Shown here: piece by piece, positions 17,886-26,884 of the stretch
How the letters are laid out: the number at the start of each line of letters is the position of its first letter
Numbering within the stretch: position 1 is the first letter of the stretch
Program-made: the position numbers and the translations under genes
Source of the DNA: Clostridium punense
GTDB taxonomy: Bacteria > Bacillota > Clostridia > Clostridiales > Clostridiaceae
DNA: 64,000 nt
Assembly (NCBI RefSeq): GCF_017874425.1
Contig: NZ_JAGGLL010000007.1
Location: forward strand, 1 to 64,000
Direction: 5' to 3'
The notes under the pieces: model-generated
What the model was told of the DNA's origin: nothing
The model's database searches: none
What the model saw: only the letters and a program-made list of their open reading frames with translations

Positions 17886-17922
17886 AAAAGGTATAAAATT
17901 CATTTTGAGTTTTATACCTTTT
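17886..17922. terminator. Bidirectional terminator
   Basis: A 13-bp perfect stem (AAAAGGTATAAAA and complement) with A and T runs on both sides. Near-identical sequence recurs at 20303-20335 and a relative at 21721-21752. Confidence 0.8.
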
Positions 17923-18065
17923 TACATGGAGTAATTCTAAAATATTTATAGACTTAGCTAGTTTTTCTTGATTAATGCTATTATACTTCGATGTTGCGCG
18001 TTATATCCACCATACTTAAAATGTAAAAATATCTTGACATTATGAGGAATAATTGTCTTAAATAG

Positions 18066-19373
18066 TTAAAGCAGCTCCAACTCCACTACTGTATCAATAT
18101 GGTTAGGAATTGGGTAAGTTGCAGTGTCAATTGGGCCGAAGTTAATGAATAAATCCTTTTCAAATTCCTTAGTGTTCCAGCCGTTGCAAAACTTTATTTC
18201 AGAGCCATCGGATAAAAGTCTTGCTTTTTTTACTTTGTCTTTTAAACCTATAAGTGGAAGAGCACCGATATTGCCTTCAAAGATATGAGCATACAACAAG
18301 TTTTTATTTTTAGTGTAATAGCCCCACTCAGGCTTTACGAATTGTGACATTTTGCAGTTATAAATCCCTTTGTTATTTTCCTTCATCCACAGTCCAATTT
18401 CAGAAAGTAATTGAGAAGCTTCTACAGGAAACTCACCAAGGGCATTGGGGCCTACATTTAAAAGAAGATTCCCGTTTTTACTTACGCACTCCACTAACTT
18501 TCTTATAATTTGCTTTGCAGGTTTGTAAAGCTTGTCTGTTGAGCAATATCCCCAATGATTGTTCATGGTAATGCAAGCTTCCCAAGGGATTGGGTTGCCT
18601 TCACAATCTGTAACTCCTTCAGGAGGTATTATTTGTTCAGGAGAGGCGAAATCACCAGAATAGATACTAGGGTTTAAAGTTTTAATACTGCCGTAGCTTT
18701 CACCACTGGCCTCAAGTCTGTTATCTAGGATTATTCCAGGTTGTAGTGAACGAACCATGTTTACAAGTTCTGTGGCACGCCACTTTTCTCCTGCCATATC
18801 ATCGTAAGAAAAGTCAAACCACATAATGTCTATATCTCCATAGTTAGTGCAAAGTTCACGAATTTGACCATGCATATAATCAAGATACCTATCAAAATCA
18901 TGAGATTTATTTTTATAGGCCTCATTGCCGCGCATAGGGTGGTGACGATCCGCATAAGCAAGATAATCCTCATGGTACCAATCAAGCAATGAATAGTATA
19001 AGCCTACTTTAAGCCCCTCTGCCCTAAAAGCATCTAGGAATTCTTTTATAAAATCCCTGTGGAGTTTAGTATTAGTAGATTTATAATCAGTTAGCTTAGA
19101 ATCAAAGAGACAAAAGCCATCATGATGCTTTGCAGTCATTACAGCATATTTCATTCCAGCTTCCTTTGCAGCTTTAGCCCAGAGTTTTGGATTATAATTT
19201 ACTGGATTAAATTCCTCAAAGTACTGCTCATAGTATTCTTTAGAAATCCTTTCCGAAGATCTTACCCATTCACCTCTAGCAGGAATAGAATATAGCCCCC
19301 AATGGATGAACATACCGAATCTTGCATCTTGGAACCATTGAATACGTTCCTTCTTATCATTAATAATGCTCAT
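18066..19373 (-). CDS. GH29 alpha-L-fucosidase
   Basis: A 435-residue glycoside hydrolase of family 29. Signature segments are WFQDARFGMFIHWGLYSIPA near the N-terminus, YAVMTAKHHDGFCLFDS, GLYYSLLDWYHEDY, and DIMWFDFSYDD near residue 190, whose WFD aspartate is the family nucleophile. There is no signal peptide, so the enzyme acts in the cytoplasm on imported fucosylated oligosaccharides. The protein ends soon after the catalytic barrel with a short beta domain. It stands alone with no transporter or sugar regulator beside it. Confidence 0.9.
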   Translation of the reverse strand: MSIINDKKERIQWFQDARFGMFIHWGLYSIPARGEWVRSSERISKEYYEQYFEEFNPVNYNPKLWAKAAKEAGMKYAVMTAKHHDGFCLFDSKLTDYKSTNTKLHRDFIKEFLDAFRAEGLKVGLYYSLLDWYHEDYLAYADRHHPMRGNEAYKNKSHDFDRYLDYMHGQIRELCTNYGDIDIMWFDFSYDDMAGEKWRATELVNMVRSLQPGIILDNRLEASGESYGSIKTLNPSIYSGDFASPEQIIPPEGVTDCEGNPIPWEACITMNNHWGYCSTDKLYKPAKQIIRKLVECVSKNGNLLLNVGPNALGEFPVEASQLLSEIGLWMKENNKGIYNCKMSQFVKPEWGYYTKNKNLLYAHIFEGNIGALPLIGLKDKVKKARLLSDGSEIKFCNGWNTKEFEKDLFINFGPIDTATYPIPNHIDTVVELELL

Positions 19374-19562
19374 TTTAATTCCCCCAAATTAATCTAATAT
19401 CCCATGTTAATTATATGGTAATAAATATAATAGTAATGCTAGATATTAGACTTTTCAATAGTGTTAAGTTATATTTTTATATTTTTTCATAAGGTTATAT
19501 AACATAATATAGCTGTTCACTAACAGTAATGATATTATTAATAATATCCATTAGTTACCATG

Positions 19563-19577
19563 ATGTGATTTAAGTCA
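19563..19577. promoter_or_regulatory. Crp/Fnr-like dyad
   Basis: TGTGATTTAAGTCAC matches the half-site spacing of Crp/Fnr-family boxes (TGTGA-N6-TCAC). It lies about 90 bp before the flavin-reductase gene and about 190 bp before the fucosidase. Function inferred. Confidence 0.35.
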
Positions 19578-19664
19578 CGGTGAGTAATCTTAGTAGTTGG
19601 TATAATATCAATGAATTAACTAAATATAAGTTAGGTAAATTTATATAAATGAGGAGGAGTAGAA

Positions 19665-20237
19665 ATGGAAAAAACAAGAGTTGATTTTAGCAAGATGTAT
19701 TATGGATTTCCTGTTTTTCTTGTAAGCTTTTATGATGAAAAGGGTGTTCCTAACATTACTACAATATCGTCTTCTTATAGTTTAATGGATATGGTAGCTT
19801 TAGGTTTTGGAAGAAAAGGCTTTGCTATAAATGAAATTAAAAAGGTTAAAGATTTTGTTATTAACATACCAAATAGAACAATGATGGAAGAAATAGATTT
19901 TTGTGGCTTTGCTTCAGGACGTAATGTGAATAAATTTGAGGCATTAAACCTAACTCCTGTTAAATCAGAGGTGGTAAATGCTCCAATAATTAATGAATGT
20001 TTGGTGGCTATTGAATGTTCCCTAACAGATGTGATTGAAAATGATGAATATCCTCATATCACTAATATATTAGCAAAGATTAAAGGAAGATGTGTTGCTA
20101 AGGAACTTTTAGATGAAGAAGGACATTTAATTTATGAAAGCCTAGATCCAGTTCTTTATGTTGGAGATAGTGCTAAGCGTGCATATAGATATACAGAAAA
20201 AAGAACAAAGAACTTTTCTAAAGCTTTCCTAAAGTAG
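19665..20237 (+). CDS. Flavin reductase-like flavoprotein (FMN split barrel)
   Basis: A 190-residue protein of the flavin reductase/FMN-binding split-barrel family. It shows the early YGFPVFLVSFYDEKGVPN strand pair, the FAINEIKKVKDFVINIPN segment, and CGFASGRNVNKFEALNLT, where the family contacts FMN. Related clostridial proteins are electron-transfer flavoproteins of unknown partner. GAGGAGG precedes the ATG. It stands alone, followed by a GGTATAAAA hairpin. Confidence 0.8.
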   Translation: MEKTRVDFSKMYYGFPVFLVSFYDEKGVPNITTISSSYSLMDMVALGFGRKGFAINEIKKVKDFVINIPNRTMMEEIDFCGFASGRNVNKFEALNLTPVKSEVVNAPIINECLVAIECSLTDVIENDEYPHITNILAKIKGRCVAKELLDEEGHLIYESLDPVLYVGDSAKRAYRYTEKRTKNFSKAFLK

Positions 20238-20302
20238 TTTTTTAGGGTTAAGTGGCTAGATGAAGTTATTACACAAATTTTTTATATTGCAAATGATATT
20301 AG

Positions 20303-20335
20303 AAGGTATAAAATTCATTTTGAGTTTCATACCTT
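20303..20335 (+). terminator. Terminator, copy of dispersed hairpin
   Basis: Stem AAGGTATAAA / TTTCATACCTT with one mismatch, followed by ATTTTT. It shares AAGGTATAAAATTCATTTTG with the terminator at 17886. Confidence 0.6.
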
Positions 20336-20407
20336 ATTTTTGTATAATAGATAAACTCAATACTTGCATTTTTTCAACCTAAAAATCTATTGATATTTTA
20401 AACAACT

Positions 20408-20490
20408 TATATAATTACAGTAATTTGAGCCTGATTATCTCCTTGAGAGAAACCATTTTGAGGGTCCATTGAGAATTCAACTTTATTAAT
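20408..20490 (-). pseudogene. Possible gene-tail remnant
   Basis: Leftward reading gives about 24 codons between stops with protein-like composition (SMDPQNGFSQGDNQAQIT). There is no ribosome binding site and no recognisable start. It may be the last trace of a lost gene; I cannot name its family. Confidence 0.2.
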
Positions 20491-20582
20491 TCAGCAATAG
20501 TCTCAAAGCTCTAAGTTAGGGAGCTATAGCTTAGATGTATAAATTATTTACCGATAAAAACTCTAAATGAGCTATGAATTAA

Positions 20583-20611
20583 TCTTACATAAATCTTACA
20601 AAAACATTACA
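20583..20611 (+). promoter_or_regulatory. Response-regulator site: heptamers at 11-bp spacing
   Basis: TCTTACA at 20583 and 20594 and CATTACA at 20605 are spaced exactly 11 bp, the pattern of OmpR/PhoB-type tandem sites. They sit just upstream of the uppP promoter. Reverse-oriented relatives (TGTAAGA) lie before the response regulator at 35383 and the small protein at 47929. Confidence 0.6.
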
Positions 20612-20626
20612 ATATTCTTTTTACTC

Positions 20627-20654
20627 TTGCCAGTATTACTAAGGGTGATATATT
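20627..20654 (+). promoter_or_regulatory. Promoter of uppP
   Basis: TTGCCA at 20627-20632 and TATATT at 20649-20654 with 16 bp between (or TATTAT two bases on with 18 bp), placed directly after the heptamer array. Confidence 0.55.
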
Positions 20655-20758
20655 ATTATTTAGTGGGGATTGTAGAAAATCTCTAAGGAAAGATTATCTT
20701 ACTCTAAAAAATTATGATTTTACACTTTAAAACAAGATGTAAAACAGGAGGATCGGGA

Positions 20759-21586
20759 ATGGAAATATTTGAAATATTAAAGGCCATTTTGTTTGGTATA
20801 GTAGAAGGAATAACGGAATGGTTACCAATCAGTAGTACAGGACATATGATTTTATTAGATGAGTTTGTAAAACTTAACGTATCTGAAGCTTTCATGGAAA
20901 TGTTTTTAGTTGTTATACAGCTTGGCGCAATTTTGGCTGTTGTAGTAACCTATTGGAAAAAGCTTTTCCCATTTTCACTTGGAAGAGGAAAATTACTTAT
21001 TAAAAAAGATATTATGATAATGTGGGTAAAAATTGTTGCTGCTTGTATACCAGCTGCTTTAGTTGGAGTACTGTGGGATGATAAAATAGAAGCCTTATTC
21101 TACAACTATAAAACTGTAGCTATAATGCTTATCTTATTTGGTATTTTATTCATAGTTGTTGAAAATAGAAATAAAGGTAAAAAATCAAAGATCAATACAA
21201 TTTCTCAGATTACTTTTAAGGCAGCTTTAATGGTTGGTTTCTTCCAACTTATTGCAGCGGTATTCCCAGGAACTTCGCGTTCAGGAGCAACTATTCTTGG
21301 TGGTATCTTCATAGGCATGAGCAGAACCATTGCAGCAGAGTTTACTTTCTTTATGGCTGTTCCAGTAATGTTTGGAGCAAGTTTGCTTAAGTTAGTGAAA
21401 TTCGGACTTGCCTTTAGTGGATCAGAGGTAATAATACTACTAGTAGGAATGGTTACTGCTTATGTAGTGTCAGTTGTAATAATCAAATTCTTAATGCAAT
21501 ACATTAAAAATCGTGATTTCAAAATCTTTGGTTGGTACAGAATAGTCCTTGGGGTTATAGTATTACTATACTTTTGGTTGGTATAA
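20759..21586 (+). CDS. uppP: Undecaprenyl-diphosphatase UppP (BacA)
   Basis: A 275-residue membrane enzyme that dephosphorylates undecaprenyl diphosphate to recycle the lipid carrier of peptidoglycan synthesis; raised levels confer bacitracin tolerance. Both family active-site segments are present: EGITEWLPISSTGHM (about 17-31) and PGTSRSGATI (about 170-180). About seven hydrophobic segments are seen. The frame opens upstream, but AGGAGG at 20746-20751 fixes ATG 20759. The upstream region carries a probable response-regulator array, so it is likely induced by envelope stress. A strong hairpin terminator follows. Confidence 0.95.
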   Translation: MEIFEILKAILFGIVEGITEWLPISSTGHMILLDEFVKLNVSEAFMEMFLVVIQLGAILAVVVTYWKKLFPFSLGRGKLLIKKDIMIMWVKIVAACIPAALVGVLWDDKIEALFYNYKTVAIMLILFGILFIVVENRNKGKKSKINTISQITFKAALMVGFFQLIAAVFPGTSRSGATILGGIFIGMSRTIAAEFTFFMAVPVMFGASLLKLVKFGLAFSGSEVIILLVGMVTAYVVSVVIIKFLMQYIKNRDFKIFGWYRIVLGVIVLLYFWLV

Positions 21587-21720
21587 TGCTTAGAATTTAA
21601 GAAAAGGGATTATCCAAAAGCTATATGTAAGGTTAATTTAAAATAAATATCTAGAGAGAAATTAAGATATTTTATGCTTAAAGTTACAACAGGATTTAAA
21701 TTTATTTATCTAAATATGTG

Positions 21721-21752
21721 AAGGTATAAAACTTATTAAAGTTTTATACCTT
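21721..21752 (+). terminator. Terminator of uppP
   Basis: A 14-bp perfect stem (AAGGTATAAAACTT and complement) with a four-base loop and following T-run. It is related to the hairpins at 17886 and 20303. The rest of 21587-21943 shows nothing else. Confidence 0.8.
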
Positions 21753-21943
21753 TTAACTATTATTTGGATATATAATATAAAAGAACAACATCAAGAAGAA
21801 AGGCTAAGGTAGAGTGGAGACAAGAATACCTTTAAGGCAACCTAAGAAAAAGGTGTAACTATACACAGTATTAATCTTGAGGATTACCAATAGGAAATGA
21901 AATATTATAAATGTGCAAAGAGTTTTATAAGGAGGAAAAAATT

Positions 21944-22498
21944 ATGGAAAAGAAAAATATATTAGTATTAACAGGAAGCCCAAGAAGAAATGGAAATAGT
22001 GATAAAATGGCAGAAGCCTTTATTAAAGGTGCTACTACTGCTGGTCATGAGGTTACAAAGTTTGAAACTGCTAGAAAGGATATCTTAGGATGTAAGGCTT
22101 GCAATACTTGCTGGAGTAAAGGAACACCTTGTTCTTTTGAAGATGATTTTCAGGAGCTAACAACTTTACTTGAAGCAGCAGATGCAATAGTATTTGCGAC
22201 ACCCTTATATTGGTTTAGCTTTTCAGCGCAAATTAAGGCTGCTATTGATAAAATGTATTCCTACTTAGGAAAAGACTGCAAGAGACCTTTGAAAATTAAG
22301 GAAAGTGTTCTTTTAGTATGTGGTGGTGATGATGAATTAGAGGTTTTTGAAGGCATAAACACAAGCTATAAAGCAATTGCAAAATATATGAAGTGGCAGG
22401 ATAGAGGCGTTGTAATAGTACCTGGAGTTAGCGAGAAGAATGATATTGAGGGGACTAAATTCCTTGAAGAAATAGAGAAACTTGGAAAGTCTATTTAA
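21944..22498 (+). CDS. NADPH-dependent FMN reductase / iron-sulfur flavoprotein-like
   Basis: A 184-residue flavodoxin-like protein. The phosphate-binding loop GSPRRNGNS lies near residues 11-19. A cysteine cluster CKACNTCWSKGTPC (about 48-61) resembles the [4Fe-4S] motif of iron-sulfur flavoproteins, although cluster-free FMN reductases can share it. ATPLYWFSFSAQIKAAIDK is the flavin-contact loop. AAGGAGG precedes the ATG at 21944. It probably passes electrons in anaerobic metabolism or oxidative defence; the partner is unknown. It is monocistronic with a terminator just behind. Confidence 0.82.
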   Translation: MEKKNILVLTGSPRRNGNSDKMAEAFIKGATTAGHEVTKFETARKDILGCKACNTCWSKGTPCSFEDDFQELTTLLEAADAIVFATPLYWFSFSAQIKAAIDKMYSYLGKDCKRPLKIKESVLLVCGGDDELEVFEGINTSYKAIAKYMKWQDRGVVIVPGVSEKNDIEGTKFLEEIEKLGKSI

Positions 22499-22524
22499 TA
22501 AAAGTTAATATAAATAATAGAAAT

Positions 22525-22570
22525 AAAGGTTAAAAGCCTCAGTTAAACTTAGCTGGGGCTTTTAACCTTT
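22525..22570. terminator. Convergent terminator
   Basis: A 14-bp stem (AAAGGTTAAAAGCC and complement) continues into CAG/CTG. It lies between the converging flavoprotein and LUD genes. Confidence 0.85.
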
Positions 22571-22578
22571 ATGAAGTT

Positions 22579-23220
22579 TTAATATCCTAAGGACTTTCCT
22601 AGGATTATTACTTTTATTCTTCCTTTAATAAATTGGCCTCTGATAATAGTGAAATCATTACAGATTCTTTCAGGACTTTTACAATCTACACAATATCCTA
22701 AGGTGGTGCAAGGAGTGTTTTTACCCAATCTTTTAGCATCAATTGGAGCGGCATAGTTTCTAACTCTTTTTTCTGCTGCTTCTATATCCTTAACAATTTT
22801 ATTTATTCCTGTAACTATAATAACCTGTTTAGGACCATAAAGCATGGGTGCAACTCTACTTCCATTGCCATCAATGTTATAAAGTTCGCCTTCTTCTGTT
22901 AGGGCATTGGTACTGCACAGGAAGGTATCGGCAGAAAAATTTTCAATGTAAATCTTCTTTTTCTCTTCACTGGTAATATCTTCTTTATATTTATCTAAAA
23001 AGGTATAATTTCCATTACGAAGAAAGCTAATAACTCCTGTTTGGAATAGGGTCATGGAATCACCAACGCCTACTACTGAATTTTCCGTAATAAGTTCTTG
23101 TAACAGTTCTTTTAACTCATCTTCATCCTTAATGAAATATCCTTCCATGTTTTTCTTTCTTAAGTTATTAATTGTCCTTTCAACTTGTTTTTCTAAATAC
23201 CATAAAACGTTATTCTCCAT
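22579..23220 (-). CDS. LUD-domain protein (DUF162, LutC/YkgG-like)
   Basis: A 213-residue protein of the LUD family, related to subunit C of the LutABC lactate-utilisation complex. The stretch VVGVGDSMTLFQTGVISFLR and the cofactor-site-like GELYNIDGNGSRVAPMLYGPKQVIIVTG are typical. A cysteine cluster near the end (PCTTLGYCVDCKSPERIC) is characteristic of the stand-alone clostridial group and may bind metal. LutA and LutB are not adjacent, so lactate oxidation is not implied. ATG at 23218-23220 is supported by AAAGGAAG; an upstream in-frame ATG lacks a site. Confidence 0.85.
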   Translation of the reverse strand: MENNVLWYLEKQVERTINNLRKKNMEGYFIKDEDELKELLQELITENSVVGVGDSMTLFQTGVISFLRNGNYTFLDKYKEDITSEEKKKIYIENFSADTFLCSTNALTEEGELYNIDGNGSRVAPMLYGPKQVIIVTGINKIVKDIEAAEKRVRNYAAPIDAKRLGKNTPCTTLGYCVDCKSPERICNDFTIIRGQFIKGRIKVIILGKSLGY

Positions 23221-23821
23221 AAAATAAACTTCCTTTCTATGATTATTAGGTCCCAAAATTTATTAAAATGTGGTAGTTTGAAATTTATATAAAGACTTAC
23301 TCCTATGATTAAGTTACTTCATGTAACAATATAAGGTTTTAAGCTTTTTAGGGGTTTTTTGTTAGTTAAGTAATAAAAATACTTTCTTGATATTTTCACA
23401 AATTGCTTTTGATATGTCCCATATTATGTACCAATATCAATTATAAACATTAATCTGATATATTCAATTAGTATAAATGGATGTTTTATGAAAGTTTACA
23501 TGTGATTTTTATATGACATATCCAATTCAACTTTTTTAGTTAAACAGAATATAAAATACCTAATACAAAGGATTTTATAATTCATTAAAAACATAGAAAT
23601 CATTATAATTTATTTAAGTGAGAAGTGGATATGCTTATTTCATTTAAGTTAAAAAGTGAAAAAATAAGAATTAATATTATAAACTCTATAAAGGGTTAAA
23701 TTGATATAAAGAAATTTTTACAATAAACAAATATAACAAATGTTTATTTATATATAGACAAAATAATAATTATATCATATTATATATAATATAGATTAAT
23801 AAAAAAAAGGTGATGAGAATT
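23221..23821. other. AT-rich divergent intergenic region
   Basis: About 600 bp, very A+T-rich, with no open frame of interest and no strong hairpin. It must hold the promoters of the LUD gene and the DUF2087 regulator. Confidence 0.5.
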
Positions 23822-24592
23822 ATGGAAACAAAGTCAAATGAATTATTTTGGGAAGCCTCAATTGAACAAGTAAAAAGTGGAGTTATAGAAAGTGAGCAAG
23901 AGTATACATGTATAGTTTGTGAGAAGGCCTTTGAAAAAGGACGTATCTATGAGATAGATTCTAACTTATATAATGCAAAAAAAGCAGCACAGCTTCACAT
24001 TGCTGAGGATCATGAGTCCATGCTAAATTATTTGCTACAAATGAATTCAACTTTCACAGGAGTATCTGATATTCAAAGAGAGATTATGACATTAATCTCA
24101 AAGGGACTTTCAGATAAAGAAATTGCGACAAGCCTAGGAGTAGCAGGGTCCACAATTAGGAACCACAGATACAAATTAAGGGAAAAGGAAAAGCAAGCTA
24201 GGTTATTTTTGGCTATGATGGACTTACTTTCAGAAGGTTCAAATAAGAAAATAAATAAGCTTGAAAAGGAAACCATATGCGATGCCCACAAGTCAGCAAC
24301 TACCCTAGATGATAGATATAATATTACTGATAAAGAGAAAGTGGACACTATAAAAACCTATATGGATGAAAATGGAGCTTTGAAAAACTTTCCTGTGAAG
24401 GCTAAAAAGAAAATAATTGTTCTCGAAGAAATTACTAAAAACTTCTCAAAGGGAAAGATGTACTCTGAGAAAGAAGTTAATAGGGTCTTAAAAAGAATTT
24501 ACGAAGATTACGTAAGTATAAGAAGAGCTTTAATTGAGTATGGCTTCTTTGAAAGAAAAGATGATTGTAGCTGCTATTGGGTTAAGGAGTAG
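23822..24592 (+). CDS. DUF2087 transcriptional regulator with LuxR-like HTH
   Basis: A 256-residue regulator in three parts. An N-terminal segment has a CIVCEKAF cysteine pair that could bind zinc. A LuxR/GerE-type helix-turn-helix follows (about 80-125: QREIMTLISKGLSDKEIATSLGVAG-like order). A C-terminal DUF2087 domain (about 185-256) runs from FPVKAKKKIIVLEEI to DDCSCYWVKE. DUF2087 regulators occur widely in Firmicutes; targets are unknown. ATG 23822 follows AAAAGGTGATGAG. It is monocistronic, with a long hairpin downstream. Confidence 0.8.
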   Translation: METKSNELFWEASIEQVKSGVIESEQEYTCIVCEKAFEKGRIYEIDSNLYNAKKAAQLHIAEDHESMLNYLLQMNSTFTGVSDIQREIMTLISKGLSDKEIATSLGVAGSTIRNHRYKLREKEKQARLFLAMMDLLSEGSNKKINKLEKETICDAHKSATTLDDRYNITDKEKVDTIKTYMDENGALKNFPVKAKKKIIVLEEITKNFSKGKMYSEKEVNRVLKRIYEDYVSIRRALIEYGFFERKDDCSCYWVKE

Positions 24593-24723
24593 TAGGAGTT
24601 AAATGTGAGGCTTTTAAAGCATGGAAGAAATTAATTATTATTTTAGATTCCCATTATATGTGCAATAGTGATAACAATAGATAAATTTTTAGGAATGTTA
24701 TATAAGTATTTCTCTTAATTTGA

Positions 24724-24778
24724 AAAGGGAACCAAAGTAAGGATTTAGCTTATTAAGCGATCCTAAGTTGGTTCCTTT
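24724..24778. terminator. Long hairpin terminator
   Basis: Outer arms GGAACCAA / TTGGTTCC extend inward through a partly paired AAGGAT/ATCCT and are flanked by AAAG and CTTT. It lies after the DUF2087 gene; the rest of 24593-24978 shows nothing else. Confidence 0.6.
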
Positions 24779-24978
24779 AAAATTTAACTGAAATATGCAA
24801 TAACGCTTCATCTAAAATCATCATGATACATGTAAAACCATAGCTAAAAATTAATCTATACTATAATCTTCTTTTGCTTCCTCACATACTTTAGCCATAT
24901 AAGAAAATACAATTTAATATTAGGCTTTATAACCTACAGAAATTAAATCTTAGCAATTGAAAGATAAATATTAGTGCA

Positions 24979-25452
24979 CTATAACTTAAAATTAATTGAG
25001 TTAAGCCAGTTTGATACCTCTTCTGGGGCAACAATGCCATTTACAGCAAGTCCAGGTAAAATCACAGCTTCCGAGCATTCTTTGGCAATATCATCTTCTA
25101 TTTGTGAAAAGCCCCCGCCTCCATGAGTGCAAAAGGGGATTACTGTTTTTCCTAAAAAGTTATGTTGTCTTAGAAAACCCATAACTGGAGGGGCTAATGT
25201 TTTAAACCAGTTAGGTGTTCCTATAAATATTGTTTTATAATCATCTATTGATTCATTCCCACTTAATAGTTTTGGGCAAAACCCACGGGAAATTTCACTT
25301 CTGACTTCTTTACAAGCGGTGTTATAGTCAAAGGAGTATTTTTTATCTGGTATCAGTTCTCTTATTGTTCCACCGGTTTGTTTTGCTATTTCAAAGGCTA
25401 AATTTTTTGTGTTTTCAAAAAGTGAGTAATAAACAATTAGTGTGTCTTTCAT
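24979..25452 (-). CDS. Flavodoxin
   Basis: A 157-residue flavodoxin-fold protein. The N-terminal phosphate loop YYSLFENTKNLAFEIAKQ and the later GTPNWFKTLAPPVMGFLRQH and FCTHGGGGFSQIEDDI segments are typical of FMN-binding electron carriers of the flavodoxin_4 kind. It follows the MerR-TipAS gene by about 50 bp in the same direction and is probably co-transcribed with and controlled by it. Confidence 0.85.
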   Translation of the reverse strand: MKDTLIVYYSLFENTKNLAFEIAKQTGGTIRELIPDKKYSFDYNTACKEVRSEISRGFCPKLLSGNESIDDYKTIFIGTPNWFKTLAPPVMGFLRQHNFLGKTVIPFCTHGGGGFSQIEDDIAKECSEAVILPGLAVNGIVAPEEVSNWLNSINFKL

Positions 25453-25506
25453 AATCTGCCACTTCCTTTCTTAGCATTTCAGTTTATAAAGACATTTATT
25501 AATAGG

Positions 25507-26271
25507 CTATTTAAGGTTTTTGGCATAATGCATAATTGCCTCATAAATAAAGCTACTTAAATCTCTATCACTAAATTGGTTAATGTATTTTTTAAATCTA
25601 TTATCATTTTTATAAGTATGTGCTATGCATTGTAGTATTTCTCTATCGCAAACCATAGATTTTTCTAGGTGGATTTTCCACTCATTGATTAATTGTTGAA
25701 CGTCCTTTGATGAAGGATCTTCATTAATTCGTGAGGCTAACTTTTTAAATATGTTTTCCATGTTTTGTGCAAATTCATCTTTGAAAACTTCTTTTTCAGC
25801 ACCAGATAGTTTTTCTAGGTTTTTCTCATATTCCTTATATTTTTCTGTATCACCATACACTACTTTGGCTTCGCGATAATATTGTTCTTGTAGCGGCAAA
25901 ACCGTTGAATTTTTAAAAATATCCAAGCTAAATATTTCTTTTCCAGATATATAATCTTCTACGGCATGAATAATTGTTCCTAATCGCTGTTGCTTAAGTA
26001 TTAAAGTTTGGTAATGCTGATCTAAGACTTTACGCTGTTCTTCCTTAGAAAGCCTCATAATATCCGATATTTCTTTTAAAGTTAGGTCCATTTCTTTGAA
26101 AAATAAAATGGTTTGAAGATTTTCTAAATCTTCTATGCTGTAAACCCGATAGCCATTTTCGGCTTTTTCACTTGGTTTTAACAAATTTATTTTATCGTAA
26201 TAGTGCAATGCTCTTGTGGTTACCCCTGTTATTTTAACAATATCTTTAACATTAAATGATTGTTTTTTCAT
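25507..26271 (-). CDS. MerR-family regulator with TipAS effector domain
   Basis: A 254-residue regulator. The N-terminal MerR helix-turn-helix (about 8-75) includes VTTRALHYYDKINLLKPSE, a coiled-coil dimer helix follows (about 78-120), and the C-terminal TipAS domain (about 135-250) is of the kind that binds cyclic peptides or diverse drugs in TipA, SkgA and Mta. It lies first in a two-gene unit with a flavodoxin. Its own promoter has the extended 19-bp spacer and dyad expected for MerR control, so autoregulation is likely. Confidence 0.88.
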   Translation of the reverse strand: MKKQSFNVKDIVKITGVTTRALHYYDKINLLKPSEKAENGYRVYSIEDLENLQTILFFKEMDLTLKEISDIMRLSKEEQRKVLDQHYQTLILKQQRLGTIIHAVEDYISGKEIFSLDIFKNSTVLPLQEQYYREAKVVYGDTEKYKEYEKNLEKLSGAEKEVFKDEFAQNMENIFKKLASRINEDPSSKDVQQLINEWKIHLEKSMVCDREILQCIAHTYKNDNRFKKYINQFSDRDLSSFIYEAIMHYAKNLK

Positions 26272-26380
26272 ACCAAACTCCTTTCATAATCTCTGGTACT
26301 AGACTATAAGAACAATAATAACCTAAATTTAAGTAGTCTAACTTATTTATAATAAGCTTATAAAGATTCAATATGCTTAT

Positions 26381-26411
26381 ATTGTAAACTATGACGTAAC
26401 GTAGTAGTCAA
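26381..26411 (-). promoter_or_regulatory. MerR-type promoter/operator, 19-bp spacer
   Basis: On the minus strand TTGACT (26406-26411) and TACAAT (26381-26386) are separated by exactly 19 bp. The spacer holds the dyad CTA-N2-ACGTTACGT-N2-TAG. This is the classic underwound promoter activated by MerR proteins, about 110 bp before the merR-like start. Confidence 0.75.
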
Positions 26412-26432
26412 GGTTAAATTCAAACTAAAAAA

Positions 26433-26456
26433 AGGAAAGTCAATGAGACTTTCCTT
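26433..26456. terminator. Hairpin in divergent region
   Basis: Stem GGAAAGTC/GACTTTCC with a five-base loop, A-rich before and T-rich after. It may insulate the MerR promoter from the rightward helicase promoter. The remaining DNA to 26884 is AT-rich with no gene. Confidence 0.5.
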
Positions 26457-26884
26457 TGTAAATTATATATTTAATAATTTTCTATTTTACTTATTAAAAA
26501 TTTAATTCTATTCCTTACCTATATTATACCATAAATAAAATTTATTTAACAGTCTTACAGTTTAGTAACTTTTCTTATATTATGTTATAGTGAGCCAAAG
26601 TCAACCATTACAATATATGTAATCTAACTAGGTTTCTTAATGGCTTTTTTGAAAACTAATAAACATAAACTTCAATGAAGACAACTACTAAGACTTTTTA
26701 AGCATTGTAGTTAATTGAAGGATTAATTGTAAATAGACTAAGATTTAAAACACACATAAATTATTTTATATAAAAATTCCTACTAAAAAGTTTAGTTACT
26801 ATTTTAATTTATATATGTAATTCGTTTCAAGGAGGTTATAATTTATAAGGTTTCATTTAAAATTAAGTTATTATGGAGGTTTTT

